Shown here piece by piece: positions 17,045 through 26,498 of a DNA stretch of 64,000 nucleotides. Within the stretch, counting starts at the first letter, position 1. Every line of letters starts with the position of its first letter. Both the position numbers and the translations under genes were made by a program. Below the pieces are notes generated by a model. The model ran no database searches. It was not told the DNA's origin and was given only the letters and a program-made list of their open reading frames with translations. The stretch comes from Daejeonella lutea. Lineage in GTDB: Bacteria; Bacteroidota; Bacteroidia; Sphingobacteriales; Sphingobacteriaceae. The DNA is taken from the NCBI RefSeq assembly GCF_900168015.1, contig NZ_FUYR01000001.1:1548943-1612942 (forward strand), written 5' to 3'.

Positions 17045-17075
17045 CAAAAATACTATTTTAGATTAACCTAAAATA
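17045..17075 (-). promoter_or_regulatory. Promoter and MntR-type operator of the TonB receptor operon
   Basis: On the minus strand, TATTTTTG (17052-17045) matches the -7 consensus. Immediately upstream lies an inverted repeat, 17054-17075, with core TTTAGATTAACCTAAA (17057-17072), identical to the mntR-mntH operator core except one base (AACC for AATC). The placement over the spacer and -33 region is the same as for mntR. Confidence 0.7.
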
Positions 17076-17103
17076 ATATTTATGGTTTTAAAAATTTAAT
17101 GAA

Positions 17104-17134
17104 TTTCGCTTATCAGAATTCTTTCTGATATTTG
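17104..17134 (+). promoter_or_regulatory. Candidate smpB promoter
   Basis: TTTC (17104-17107), a 19-bp spacer and GATATTTG (17127-17134) match the TTTG-N19-TAnnTTTG consensus with two substitutions. The smpB ATG follows 14 bp later. Confidence 0.4.
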
Positions 17135-17148
17135 CGTTTTAGAAAGCC

Positions 17149-17598
17149 ATGGGAAGCGGAATAAATATTAAAAATAAAAGAGCACATTTCGAGTATCATA
17201 TTCTCGAAACTTATACGGCGGGTATGAAACTTCTTGGGACAGAGATTAAATCAATCCGGGAGGGTAAAGCTGATATTAATGATGCATTTTGTGCTTTTTT
17301 GGATGGCAATCTATATGTGAGGAATATGCAGATAGCGGAATATTCCCACGGATCTTTTTACAACCACGAAGCTAAACGGGATCGCGCCCTACTTTTAAAC
17401 AAAAAAGAAATTTCAAAACTACGTACCAAGATCGAAGAAAAAGGATTTACCATTATCCCATTAAAGATATTTACCACGGATCGCGGTTTTGCAAAACTTG
17501 AAATTGGCTTAGCCCAGGGCAAGAAAATCTACGATAAACGCGAAACATTGAAGGACCGTGATGCTAAAGTGGAAATGGCCAGGGCGATGAAGCGTTAA
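17149..17598 (+). CDS. smpB: SsrA-binding protein
   Basis: SmpB binds tmRNA and brings it to stalled ribosomes for trans-translation. The 149-residue protein contains the family hallmarks KNKRAHFEYHILETYTAGMK and GTEIKSIREGKADINDAF, the RNA-binding core (RDRALLLNKKEISKL), and the basic tail KKIYDKRETLKDRD that lies in the mRNA channel. Length is typical. The tmRNA gene itself is not in the window. It is divergent from the TonB receptor and converges on pcm with only six bases between stop codons. Confidence 0.97.
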   Translation: MGSGINIKNKRAHFEYHILETYTAGMKLLGTEIKSIREGKADINDAFCAFLDGNLYVRNMQIAEYSHGSFYNHEAKRDRALLLNKKEISKLRTKIEEKGFTIIPLKIFTTDRGFAKLEIGLAQGKKIYDKRETLKDRDAKVEMARAMKR

Positions 17599-17604
17599 AT
17601 CTCT

Positions 17605-18261
17605 CTACCAGGCTTGCTCTCCTACCAGGGGCACAAACCTGAACGTATCTAAGACAATCTTTTCATAGTCGTTTTCACTGACTCTTAACACAGTGATCAT
17701 CTTCTGAGATTTTTCATCTCCCACCGGTATAACCAAAATACCACCCACTGTGAGTTGTTTTAGTAATATCTGGGGCACGAGCGGCGCGCCAGCGGTGACA
17801 ATTATCTTATCGTAAGGAGCATGCTCATCGATACCTTTAGATCCGTCACCAAAGAAAAATTCAGCTTTATAACCCATATGCGGTAAAACCTGAATTGTGC
17901 GGTTATACAAATTTTCCTGACGCTCAATTGTGAAAACTTTCGCACCCAGCTCGAGCAAGATACATGTTTGGTAGCCGGAACCGGTTCCGATTTCCAACAC
18001 CTTATCCCCCTTCCGTATGTGTAGGAGTTCTGTCTGATAGGCGACAGTATAAGGTTGTGAAATAGTTTGTCCGTTACCTATGGGAAAGGCAATATCTTTG
18101 TAAGCTTGTTCCCAGAAAGTCTCGTCAAAAAAATAGTGTCGCGGAACTTTTCCGATCGCTTTTAACACCTTTTCATCACTAATCCCCTTATCTTTCAGTT
18201 TTTCAACCAGCTTTTTTCGGGCTCCCCTTTCACGATAATTATCTATTAACTTATGTGCCAT
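17605..18261 (-). CDS. pcm: Protein-L-isoaspartate O-methyltransferase
   Basis: Repairs damaged proteins by methylating L-isoaspartyl residues using SAM. The protein of 218 residues has motif I VLEIGTGSGYQTCILLELGA, the post-I acidic residue in VFTIERQ, and motif II/III DKIIVTAGAPLVPQILLKQL. The ATG at 18261 (MAHKLIDNYRERG) is preferred over a TTG at 18273. It is the last gene of the minus-strand group DUF423-priA-pcm, 41 bp after priA, and converges on smpB. Confidence 0.93.
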   Translation of the reverse strand: MAHKLIDNYRERGARKKLVEKLKDKGISDEKVLKAIGKVPRHYFFDETFWEQAYKDIAFPIGNGQTISQPYTVAYQTELLHIRKGDKVLEIGTGSGYQTCILLELGAKVFTIERQENLYNRTIQVLPHMGYKAEFFFGDGSKGIDEHAPYDKIIVTAGAPLVPQILLKQLTVGGILVIPVGDEKSQKMITVLRVSENDYEKIVLDTFRFVPLVGEQAW

Positions 18262-18314
18262 TCTACCAGCCAAAAATAGTCTTAAGTTTCAATTATATTA
18301 GATCCACTTGAAAC

Positions 18315-20798
18315 TTAGTAAGGGTCCACATCAATTTGTATATATGCTCCCTTATTAGCCGGATCTGCTTCAAATGTTGCAAGAATATCGCGCAAAGCAT
18401 CTTTGATCTTTTGAATCGAAACCCCTTCCTTTTCGACTTTAATGAGAATGGTCTGTATATAGTAATTTCTGATCCGCCCGATTAAAGGAGCTTCCGGGCC
18501 TAATATGCGATCTGCAAATTGTAAACGTAATATTCCAGCCAGCGAAGTTGCAATGTTTAAAAGCTTAGTGAAATCCTTGTGTTTCACATCTAGCTGAATA
18601 AGCCTATAAATTGGCGGATAGTGAAAATTTCTACGTTCCAGGATTTCTGTATCAAACATCTCTTCGTAATCATTGCGAACCACCTGGCTAATCACACGAT
18701 GTGATGTATCGTAGGCCTGTATGATTACCTTTCCCTGCTTGGACCTTCTGCCTGCTCGGCCTGAAACTTGTGAAAGCATTTGAAAGCTGCGTTCAAAGGC
18801 CCTAAAATCGGGGTATTTAAGCATACTATCGGCACTAACAATACCGATTGTTGTCACATTGCCAAAATCAAGTCCCTTAGCTACCATTTGTGTACCAACC
18901 AGAATGTCTATTCGCCCCTCTTCAAAGTTATTAAGCAATAATTGAAAGCTGTTCCTGGAACGCGTGGAATCAAGATCCATCCGCGCTATCCTGGCGTTTT
19001 CAAACAGCAGCTGAAGTTCATCCTCGATTTTCTCAGTTCCGAACCCTTTTTGTTCAATTTTAGTGGATCCGCAGGCAGGACATGCGTTCAAAAGCTCCTG
19101 CTTATAGCCGCAGTAATGGCAGTGTAGTTTTGCGCTGCTTTTATGGAACGTCAGGCTCACATCACAATTAATACATTTTGGGGTATAACCACATGTGGTA
19201 CATAACAAAACAGGTGTGTAACCTCTCCTATTTTGAAATAATATTACTTGCTCTTTTCGAGACAGCGCGCCAGTTATCTCGTTTATCAGCACCGAAGTGA
19301 AATGAGACTGCATAGTCTTTCGCTTTGATTCTTCTCCGATACTTACGACTTCGATAAGCGGGGATTGAACTCCTCCAAATCGGCCCTTCAGAGTTACAAA
19401 GCCATATTTTTTAATCTTTGCATTGAAGAAACTCTCCAGGCTTGGCGTTGCCGATCCCAGAACAATTTTAGCCTTGTGTAGGTGGGCAAGGTATATGGCG
19501 GTATCCCGGGCATGATATCGGGGTGCCGGATCATACTGCTTGTAAGACGACTCATGCTCTTCATCGACTATTATTAATCCCAAGTTTTGAAATGGAAGAA
19601 AAATCGATGAGCGGGCTCCCAACACCATTTTGTACTCCCCCTTCAAAACTTTCTGCCAAACTTCAGCTCGTTCCGCGTCATTGAATTTTGAATGGTAAAT
19701 ACCGACCTGGTTTCCAAAATACTCACGCAGCCGTTCAATGACCTGAGTGGTGAGAGCGATTTCCGGTAAAAGGTATAAGGTCTGCCGATCCTCGGAAAGC
19801 ATTTGCTCTATCAGCCTTATATAGATCTGCGTCTTGCCTGATGAGGTTTCTCCATAAAGCAAAACTACATCTCGTTCCGAAAACGCCTCTTTAACCTGAC
19901 TTAACGCCTTCTCCTGAGATTCATTAAGTTCAAACTTCATGAAGATTTCAAGTTCCTCACTACTCAATCGGCTGATAACTTTGTTTTCCTGAAAGAAAAT
20001 CTCCTTTTCAAGCAGCGTTTTTAACACAGCGGCACTGCTTCCGCTGGCTTCGATAAGATCAGATTTTGCAATTTCCTGCTGATACTTTTCCAACTTATAG
20101 TATGCCAGCAACAGCTCCAGCTGTTTTGGGGCTCTTTCCAAAACTTCAAAAAGAGCTTTGCGGTTTGCTGAGTCGTTATAAAAAGGATTCAGGATAATGA
20201 AGGCCTTTCTACGGGGTTTAAATTTCTCACTAATCTCCTCCGAAATTAAGACGATTCCTTTTTCAAATAACGCGCGAAGTAACGGGAAAACAGTCTTTTG
20301 ACCCAATAGCTTGCTAATGTCGCTAACTCTTAGTTCTGAATGTATTTCCAGGGCATCAAGGATAAGGAATTCCTTATCTGACAAATTCCTCCTTTCGAAT
20401 TCTGCTGATTGATTAAGTGTTATCTTAGTCTCACTCGCCAGCTTCAATGCCGCCGGCAATGCTGCCTGCATTACCTCGCCGAGATGACAGAGATAATAAT
20501 CTGACATCCATTTCCATAAGGAAAGTTGAAAATGGTTAACTATCGGTTCCTCATCCAGAACATCAATAATATACTTTGCTTCGTAAAGACCTGGCGGCTT
20601 ATCAGAAATATTATAAATAATTGCCGTGTATATTTTGCTTTTCCCGAATTGAACTACGACACGTTTTCCAATGTCAACCGATTTATCGATATCGTACGGC
20701 ACCCTATAAGTATAGGTTTTTGAAATAGCCAGCGGTAGAATAACTTCCACGAAGATTGTCTTCCGCGCGGTATCTTGCGTTTCATGAAACTCAAGCAT
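18315..20798 (-). CDS. priA: Primosomal replication protein N' (helicase)
   Basis: PriA is a 3'-5' DNA helicase that restarts stalled replication forks. The 827-residue protein has the N-terminal 3'-end-binding domain (FVEVILPLAISKTYTYRVPY), the Walker A motif LLYGETSSGKTQIY, DEEH box (LIIVDEEHESSYKQYDP), the zinc-binding insert with paired cysteines (CTTCGYTPKCINCDVSL, CHYCGY, CPACGS), and helicase motifs V-VI (GTQMVAKGLDF, QVSGRAGR). The stop codon of the preceding DUF423 gene overlaps its ATG (TAATG), so the two are translationally coupled. Confidence 0.96.
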   Translation of the reverse strand: MLEFHETQDTARKTIFVEVILPLAISKTYTYRVPYDIDKSVDIGKRVVVQFGKSKIYTAIIYNISDKPPGLYEAKYIIDVLDEEPIVNHFQLSLWKWMSDYYLCHLGEVMQAALPAALKLASETKITLNQSAEFERRNLSDKEFLILDALEIHSELRVSDISKLLGQKTVFPLLRALFEKGIVLISEEISEKFKPRRKAFIILNPFYNDSANRKALFEVLERAPKQLELLLAYYKLEKYQQEIAKSDLIEASGSSAAVLKTLLEKEIFFQENKVISRLSSEELEIFMKFELNESQEKALSQVKEAFSERDVVLLYGETSSGKTQIYIRLIEQMLSEDRQTLYLLPEIALTTQVIERLREYFGNQVGIYHSKFNDAERAEVWQKVLKGEYKMVLGARSSIFLPFQNLGLIIVDEEHESSYKQYDPAPRYHARDTAIYLAHLHKAKIVLGSATPSLESFFNAKIKKYGFVTLKGRFGGVQSPLIEVVSIGEESKRKTMQSHFTSVLINEITGALSRKEQVILFQNRRGYTPVLLCTTCGYTPKCINCDVSLTFHKSSAKLHCHYCGYKQELLNACPACGSTKIEQKGFGTEKIEDELQLLFENARIARMDLDSTRSRNSFQLLLNNFEEGRIDILVGTQMVAKGLDFGNVTTIGIVSADSMLKYPDFRAFERSFQMLSQVSGRAGRRSKQGKVIIQAYDTSHRVISQVVRNDYEEMFDTEILERRNFHYPPIYRLIQLDVKHKDFTKLLNIATSLAGILRLQFADRILGPEAPLIGRIRNYYIQTILIKVEKEGVSIQKIKDALRDILATFEADPANKGAYIQIDVDPY

Positions 20799-21184
20799 TA
20801 TTTATTCTTAATAGTAGCTACAAGAAGACATCCCCAACCAATAATGAAAAACAAACCGCCAATCGGGGTTAGTGGACCAAGAATGTTAACCGAAGCAATA
20901 CCTAATACATCCTTTGCGGATATGAGATAGAGTGATCCTGAAAAAAGCAATATGCCTAATGTAAAGAACCAGGAGGCAGTGTTGATCGCACGGCTTTTAA
21001 ACCTTGAAAAAGTAGAGAGGAAAAGCATTGCCAATGTATGGTAAAATTGATATTGAACAGCAGTCTGCCAGGTTTCTAATTGCTCGGCACTGATGAGTTT
21101 TTTTAAACCATGAGCACCGAATGCTCCCAATATTACAGCAAGAATTCCGAAAACCGTAGCAATAACAATTATCCGTTTGTTCAT
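20798..21184 (-). CDS. DUF423 small membrane protein
   Basis: A 128-residue integral membrane protein of the DUF423/YgdD family. Four hydrophobic helices are visible (IIVIATVFGILAVILGAFGA, QFYHTLAMLFLSTF, TASWFFTLGILLFSGSLYLI, ILGPLTPIGGLFFIIGWGCL) with the family signatures GAFGAHGLKK and TPIGG. Function is unknown across the family. Its stop overlaps the priA start by one base. A promoter may lie in the 133 bp upstream, but no clear -7/-33 pair was seen. Confidence 0.9.
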   Translation of the reverse strand: MNKRIIVIATVFGILAVILGAFGAHGLKKLISAEQLETWQTAVQYQFYHTLAMLFLSTFSRFKSRAINTASWFFTLGILLFSGSLYLISAKDVLGIASVNILGPLTPIGGLFFIIGWGCLLVATIKNK

Positions 21185-21317
21185 ATCGATGGTTTAGATC
21201 GTTAAAATTACCCTTCCTTGATCTAGGATGCAAATCTCATCCTTATTTGTTAACTGAGTTGAAGGTATATGACAAAGAAAGGACCATGGTTATTGATCAA
21301 GCGGACCTTCTGACCAC

Positions 21318-22271
21318 TTAATACTCGAAAGGCAACAGATCACCGACGCGCTGTGAAGCCATTGCTCCACTCCAGACTAATTCATTAGCGTCGTAATATC
21401 CATTCTTATCGATGTAACTTAGAGCAAGCCGGTTTTGAGCGTACAAAGTGGATTCAATTCCCTTCCTCACTATTCTTATTTTAAATGGGATGCGAAGATA
21501 TTTTGCCCCGTCTTTAGATACTATCAAATCATTTGCGAAAATCCTTCTTCCGCTCGGTTCATAAATTCGGAAATTATTTTTCTCGAGTGTATTATTCCAG
21601 ACACACCTTATGAAATACATTCTGGATGCTAAGTATGTATCTCTTCTGTTATTGCCAATGAATAGCGAATCATCTGCATTGTCCTTTACATTTTGTTCAA
21701 ATTTCCCTCTTCCATTCAAAGCCGTTGTCCCTTTTACTACTACGAATTTGTCGAGGAAATAATTCACTCTGTAACCAAGATCGCGGTTATAAACGATCAG
21801 AGGCTGTACGGAAATGGCTTCGAGGGACTTCTTATTTCGATCATATCGAAATACCAGGTCGTCTTCATTCTCAATAGTGCAATTTAATGCCGCCGGTGAA
21901 GTACCTAAAAACTCCATCTTGAATATACTTAATTTCTCCGCATATGACATTCCGTCATCAGTGATTATAACTTCGCCCAACCGATATGTTTTGGGTTCCA
22001 GTTTTACTTCTAATGTAGGCCTATATCCAGTAACGCTTAACGATGAATATCCAACACAACTTACAATAATCGGAACCTGATTACTCACACCTGTATTCAA
22101 CGAAAAATAGCCGCTGCTGTCGGAAATAGCTGTACGAAAGGAGCCTTCAATATAGATGCTAGCCCGGGGGATAGGAATATTTGTGCTGGCTTCAAGTATT
22201 CTACCTGAAATTACCTGCGCAAAACTTTGCTCCGAAATTAGAATCAATAAAACGAGAACCCAATGCTTCAT
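21318..22271 (-). CDS. Exported protein with CarboxypepD_reg-like domain
   Basis: A 317-residue secreted or outer-membrane-associated protein. A signal peptide (MKHWVLVLLILISEQSFAQ) is followed directly by a carboxypeptidase-regulatory-like beta-sandwich (residues 20-105, ISGRILEASTNIPIPRASIY to VIITDDG) as found at the N-terminus of SusC-like receptors. The remaining 210 residues have no TonB plug or barrel; they are rich in beta-strand patterns and end ASQRVGDLLPFEY. Such short CarboxypepD_reg proteins are common in Bacteroidota and of unknown role. It is divergent from the next gene. Confidence 0.75.
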   Translation of the reverse strand: MKHWVLVLLILISEQSFAQVISGRILEASTNIPIPRASIYIEGSFRTAISDSSGYFSLNTGVSNQVPIIVSCVGYSSLSVTGYRPTLEVKLEPKTYRLGEVIITDDGMSYAEKLSIFKMEFLGTSPAALNCTIENEDDLVFRYDRNKKSLEAISVQPLIVYNRDLGYRVNYFLDKFVVVKGTTALNGRGKFEQNVKDNADDSLFIGNNRRDTYLASRMYFIRCVWNNTLEKNNFRIYEPSGRRIFANDLIVSKDGAKYLRIPFKIRIVRKGIESTLYAQNRLALSYIDKNGYYDANELVWSGAMASQRVGDLLPFEY

Positions 22272-22425
22272 CTCTTAAAGTTAAATTTTTGAGCAGAAAA
22301 CTTCAACATGAAGTTCAAGAACAACCACTGGAATTACTTTCGCCGCGAGACGAGTTAAAAAGGTACCTTCAATCGCGAAAGCATGAACTTACATCTTACA
22401 GTTCTTTCGCTTTAGCTTAAAACTG

Positions 22426-22433
22426 TAATTTTG
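22426..22433 (+). promoter_or_regulatory. Candidate -7 promoter element of the two-gene envelope operon
   Basis: TAATTTTG is an exact TAnnTTTG match 53 bp before the preferred start at 22486. A start at the upstream ATG 22447 would leave a very short leader, which supports the downstream choice. Confidence 0.4.
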
Positions 22434-22485
22434 TACAAGCACCCAAATGATACCGGGATATTACCCTAGGAAGCAATTTAGCCAA

Positions 22486-24102
22486 ATGAAAATAATTCTT
22501 GGAATTACATCCGTATTACTACTTGCTGTATTTTCCGTAGCGTATTTGTACTTTTCCAATTTGACAGGTGACAGCAGAAGCAATGATAAGACCCTGGCAG
22601 CCATCCCTTCCGATGCATCGATGGTATTTAATTTTTCAAACGATCAGAGTTTATACGAGATCTTTAAAGATTACACCGTTTTTGATGCTCTAACAGGAAA
22701 GAAGAAAAAGGAACAGCTTTCATGGCTCAAATCACTTCTTCTAAACAACCGTGACTTCTACAATTCTACACAAGGGCGAAGGATATTTTTGTCCTTCCAC
22801 CCGATGTCAAGCGATAGCCTGCAATTTTTATGGGTAATGCCATTAAAGGAAGATCTTGAATTAGCTGACATTGCCGAAGTGATCGCCAATCAAAATGGGA
22901 ATCAAGTGAAGACGATAACTGATTCCCAACAGGAGCTGATCGAAATAAAAAACAATGTGACCAATGATAGTTTTTACATCGGATTAATCGGCAGAATCGC
23001 CAGGGCTAGTTTCTCAAAGCCCTTGCTCCTGTCTAGTCTTGATAAAAATAGCAAAAAGATAAGTAAAGAATATATTAACGAGATTAATGACGCACTGTTA
23101 AAGGATGATGACGCACTTGCCAGTCTTTTTATTAATCATGGGGAACCTGGGTTTATGCAACCCATTTTCAAACAAAAACCTAATGGTAACTTTGGTCTCT
23201 TTAGCAGCTTTCCCGCATATTCAAATCTTAACTTAAATTACAAGAGCGATGCCCTGATGTTCAATGGCATCACTCGCATTACAGAAAAACATGACGGCTA
23301 CCTTAATTTATTCCTGAATCAGCAACCGGTAAAGAACACCATCAAAAAAATCCTGCCTTATAACATGTCGAATGCCATATGCTACGGCATAACCAGTTAC
23401 GGTGATTATAGCACAGACCTAAAGCGCCTTTTCGGGATCAGAAAAGAACTTCCAGGCTTGGATGCACAGATCCAGCAAATAACTGCCGAGACTGGAATTA
23501 ATACGGAGCGTGATATTAAAAAACTATGGGGAAACGAATTCACTAACATCCAGCTTTCAACATTCGAAAATCTTGGTGTAATCAGGGTATCCAACGGTCG
23601 CCAATTGCAATTCTATTTAGATCCGCTTAGCACAAATTATTCAGATGATATAAAAAAACTGAATTATGAGAATCTCTTTTACTATTATTTCGGAGATCCG
23701 TTAAAAAAATACAGCAAACCGTACTATGCAATAACCGACAACCTTATCATAATTTCGAACTCACCCGGAACAGTTCAGAGATTTTTGAATGATTACAGAA
23801 GTGACAGATTGCTCTATGAATCTGAAGCTTTCTCACACTTTGATCAACTCGTTGCAGATCAAAGTAACATATCCTTTATATTACTTTCAAAGAACTCAAA
23901 CGCTCTTTTTAGGAACTTGCTAAAAAAGAATTATTCCCGAATTATTGATAGCAAAGATTATGGTTTTAGGAATTTCTATGGATTCTCCTACCAGCTAACA
24001 AGCAACACAAAACATTTCTTTACAAATTTCTACCTTGGCTACGAAGAAAAAGCAGCACTTTCTACTGATTCACTCGTATATAATGAGGATAATATTCCTT
24101 AA
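22486..24102 (+). CDS. Membrane-anchored DUF3352-like protein
   Basis: A protein of about 538 residues with a single N-terminal membrane helix (IILGITSVLLLAVFSVAYLYF) and a large exported part. The exported part resembles the DUF3352-like proteins of Bacteroidota: IPSDASMVFNFSNDQSLYEI at the start and repeated strands such as YYAITDNLIIISNSPGTVQR and NISFILLSKNSNALFRNLL. No catalytic motif is visible. The ATG at 22486 places the helix at the N-terminus; an in-frame ATG at 22447 would add 13 polar residues. It is followed 39 bp later by a DUF5723 gene, so the pair probably acts together at the envelope. Confidence 0.65.
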   Translation: MKIILGITSVLLLAVFSVAYLYFSNLTGDSRSNDKTLAAIPSDASMVFNFSNDQSLYEIFKDYTVFDALTGKKKKEQLSWLKSLLLNNRDFYNSTQGRRIFLSFHPMSSDSLQFLWVMPLKEDLELADIAEVIANQNGNQVKTITDSQQELIEIKNNVTNDSFYIGLIGRIARASFSKPLLLSSLDKNSKKISKEYINEINDALLKDDDALASLFINHGEPGFMQPIFKQKPNGNFGLFSSFPAYSNLNLNYKSDALMFNGITRITEKHDGYLNLFLNQQPVKNTIKKILPYNMSNAICYGITSYGDYSTDLKRLFGIRKELPGLDAQIQQITAETGINTERDIKKLWGNEFTNIQLSTFENLGVIRVSNGRQLQFYLDPLSTNYSDDIKKLNYENLFYYYFGDPLKKYSKPYYAITDNLIIISNSPGTVQRFLNDYRSDRLLYESEAFSHFDQLVADQSNISFILLSKNSNALFRNLLKKNYSRIIDSKDYGFRNFYGFSYQLTSNTKHFFTNFYLGYEEKAALSTDSLVYNEDNIP

Positions 24103-24141
24103 TTTCCGAGAAATATATTTAATACGATTAAACTCGTTTTT

Positions 24142-25554
24142 TTGAAAAAGATCTTTTGGCTACTTATTTTTTTGATTTCGGCTGGCCAGGCTGCAGGACA
24201 ACAATTCAATTTATATAATAGCCGCACGCTATACGATGTATTTGAAAATCCATCGCAAAGTGCTTACCAGATCGACACGAGTCGCCGTATGGCATTTAAC
24301 TTTTTTATCCCGACAATAACAATCAATGCCTCCGCCAGCGGTTCGGCAAGCCCTGCATTCAGACCACTAATCTACGATGGGGTTATTAACGCAGATAATA
24401 TTCCCATCGGCGAAAATAAATTTAATACTGTAGCTTTTAACACAAACACTTATATAATAATGCTCCGTTGGTTGCATACAGTTAAAAAGTCTCAGGAAAT
24501 AGGCCTGTCATGGCAGGTACGCGACGATGGACGGATTAAAGCGACAAATGAGACCCTGGCCATATTTGATGATTATGATTTGTTCAATAATACCACATCC
24601 GCCAAAGGGTTTTTTAATAACAAAGGGTACAATCAATCTTATCACCAGCTTAGTTTATCATACCGGCAGGATTTAACAAAAAGATTTTCTATTGGAGCTA
24701 AAGGAAGTTTGCTAAGTGGTATCACTCACACCGCTTTCAAAGTGACTGAATCAGATGTTGCCATCGACCAGGAAGAAGACATTATTGGGGTATCCGTAAT
24801 CGGCAACTTACGTTCCAGTTTTAAATTTGATAATTTTGACTCCCAGGCTATAAAACCAAAATTCAAAAACCCTGGCCTTTCATTTACAGCTGGCGCGAGT
24901 TACAAATTCCGAAATGGATGGTTTTTAATGGGGAACCTCAAAGACCTTGGCTTCATCAAGTGGAATAAAGAATCATACGAATATAATTTTGATGCTTCAA
25001 ACATTGTCATCCTGAATGCATCGAATTCCTCTGCAGATAACAGACTTGCAGATAGCCTCGATAAAAGAATAAGCAATAGCTCCACAAACAGGTCGTATTT
25101 CAGCCTGCTTAATGGAAAAGCCGAAGTACTCCTAAATAAGAATTACGGGAATTATCAACCAAACCTGATCCTTTCAAAAAGTGTGTATTATGAGGGGGCT
25201 GATATTGTATTGACAAACAATTATCACTACAGGAATTTTGTATTTACAGCATCTGCAGACTACAATACGAGTAAATACCTGGCTGTAGGCGGTCAGTTTA
25301 TGGTCAAATCACCCAATGCGGAATTTTTCCTGGGCAGCGATCAACTTTTTAAAACCTTACAATTGATAAAGGAATCACGCAAGGATACCGGGCCATATTC
25401 ATCAGGATATGCTGGCATGTCGTTCTATATGGGATTTGGGATGAAGTTTGGGCGCGTTCTTGAGCATCCTGCAAATGCTAACTTTATACCGGGTTTCAAT
25501 GAACCGTGGGCAACTCGTTTTTTCAAGGGAATATTCAAAAAAAAGGAAAAGTGA
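24142..25554 (+). CDS. DUF5723-family outer-membrane protein
   Basis: A 470-residue predicted outer-membrane beta-barrel of the DUF5723 family, which is related to the PorV/FadL-like barrels of Bacteroidota. The start codon is TTG at 24142 and opens a good signal peptide (KKIFWLLIFLISAGQAAG). Signature features are LYNSRTLYDVFENPSQSAYQ near the N-terminus, alternating aromatic and polar residues in barrel strands, and SFYMGFGMKFG close to the C-terminus. It follows a membrane-anchored protein in the same operon and converges on tsaB, with three bases between stop codons. Role unknown. Confidence 0.75.
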   Translation: MKKIFWLLIFLISAGQAAGQQFNLYNSRTLYDVFENPSQSAYQIDTSRRMAFNFFIPTITINASASGSASPAFRPLIYDGVINADNIPIGENKFNTVAFNTNTYIIMLRWLHTVKKSQEIGLSWQVRDDGRIKATNETLAIFDDYDLFNNTTSAKGFFNNKGYNQSYHQLSLSYRQDLTKRFSIGAKGSLLSGITHTAFKVTESDVAIDQEEDIIGVSVIGNLRSSFKFDNFDSQAIKPKFKNPGLSFTAGASYKFRNGWFLMGNLKDLGFIKWNKESYEYNFDASNIVILNASNSSADNRLADSLDKRISNSSTNRSYFSLLNGKAEVLLNKNYGNYQPNLILSKSVYYEGADIVLTNNYHYRNFVFTASADYNTSKYLAVGGQFMVKSPNAEFFLGSDQLFKTLQLIKESRKDTGPYSSGYAGMSFYMGFGMKFGRVLEHPANANFIPGFNEPWATRFFKGIFKKKEK

Positions 25555-25557
25555 AAG

Positions 25558-26244
25558 TCAGTTGACCTTCTTTGTAGCAACAAATTCCTTCAGGTAGAAA
25601 GGCTCAAAATAAGCCGTGTTTTCGACCTCACCTTTCCGAAGTTTTTCATCAGCAAATGACCCTAGGTGTGCTGCCGAGTTTTCAAAGTGTTGAAATTGAA
25701 TATTTATCTTTTTTGAGAACAATTCTTTGAACTTTTCAGCTCCATCTCCAAACAAGATTAATTCTTTATCAGGGTACTGATCAAATGAAAACTCATCAAT
25801 AATTTTTGCATTCACGTCTTCAATTAATTCAAGATTCGGACTGTAAATTCCAGTGTAAACTTCCATCCTTCTCGCATCTATCATGGGAATCAGATAGGCA
25901 GATCTAGATATTTCTCTTGCTTTCAACAGGCCTGAAGCCATTGCCTCCAGTGTATTAACACTTAGCATAGGTATGTCTAATGCATAACATAAACCTTTGG
26001 CTGTAGAAACTCCAATCCTCAAACCGGTGTAGGAACCTGGTCCTTTACTGATAGCCACAGCATTCAAATCTGAAAATTGCTTATTTGCGGTTTTCATAAC
26101 TTCTTCAATAAAAAGCGTGATATGACTCGCGTGAATGTTCCGCTCATTTGCTTCTTTTACAGCTATCACTTTGCCACCTTCACTTAAGGCAACAGAACAA
26201 GAGGTGGTCGCAGTTTCGATAAGCAGTATAAGTTTTTCACCCAT
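25558..26244 (-). CDS. tsaB: tRNA threonylcarbamoyladenosine biosynthesis protein TsaB
   Basis: TsaB works with TsaD and TsaE to make t6A at position 37 of ANN-reading tRNAs. The 228-residue protein has the ASKHA-type N-terminus LILLIETATTSCSVALSEGG and the family core ISKGPGSYTGLRIGVSTAKG. The C-terminal half is variable as usual for the family. It lies 17 bp after yidD on the minus strand, forming the end of the rpmH-rnpA-yidD-tsaB group. No terminator is visible because a convergent gene stops only three bases away. Confidence 0.93.
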   Translation of the reverse strand: MGEKLILLIETATTSCSVALSEGGKVIAVKEANERNIHASHITLFIEEVMKTANKQFSDLNAVAISKGPGSYTGLRIGVSTAKGLCYALDIPMLSVNTLEAMASGLLKAREISRSAYLIPMIDARRMEVYTGIYSPNLELIEDVNAKIIDEFSFDQYPDKELILFGDGAEKFKELFSKKINIQFQHFENSAAHLGSFADEKLRKGEVENTAYFEPFYLKEFVATKKVN

Positions 26245-26261
26245 GGATTATATTTTAAAGA

Positions 26262-26498
26262 TCATGGAACTGGATCGTGGCCGTGCCCGCCCCATGGATT
26301 GCACCTGCCAATTCGCTTTAAAGTAAGCCAGCCTCCTTCAAAAGGACCATACTTTTTTATCGCTTCAACTCCGTAATGTGAACAAGTTGGCGTGAAGCGA
26401 CAAGATTTGCCTAGAATTGGCGATATCAGCGTTTGATAAATCTTTATAATTAAAAGAAAAACAGCAGTAAAAAATGGTTTGATCAGCCTATTCCACAT
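26262..26498 (-). CDS. yidD: Membrane protein insertion efficiency factor
   Basis: YidD is a small membrane-associated protein that helps YidC insert proteins. All family features are present in its 78 residues: an amphipathic N-terminus ([20 protein letters not shown]), [19 protein letters not shown] with the conserved cysteines, and the C-terminal [19 protein letters not shown]. It overlaps the end of rnpA by 11 bp, the usual arrangement. Confidence 0.95.
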   Translation of the reverse strand: MWNRLIKPFFTAVFLLIIKIYQTLISPILGKSCRFTPTCSHYGVEAIKKYGPFEGGWLTLKRIGRCNPWGGHGHDPVP

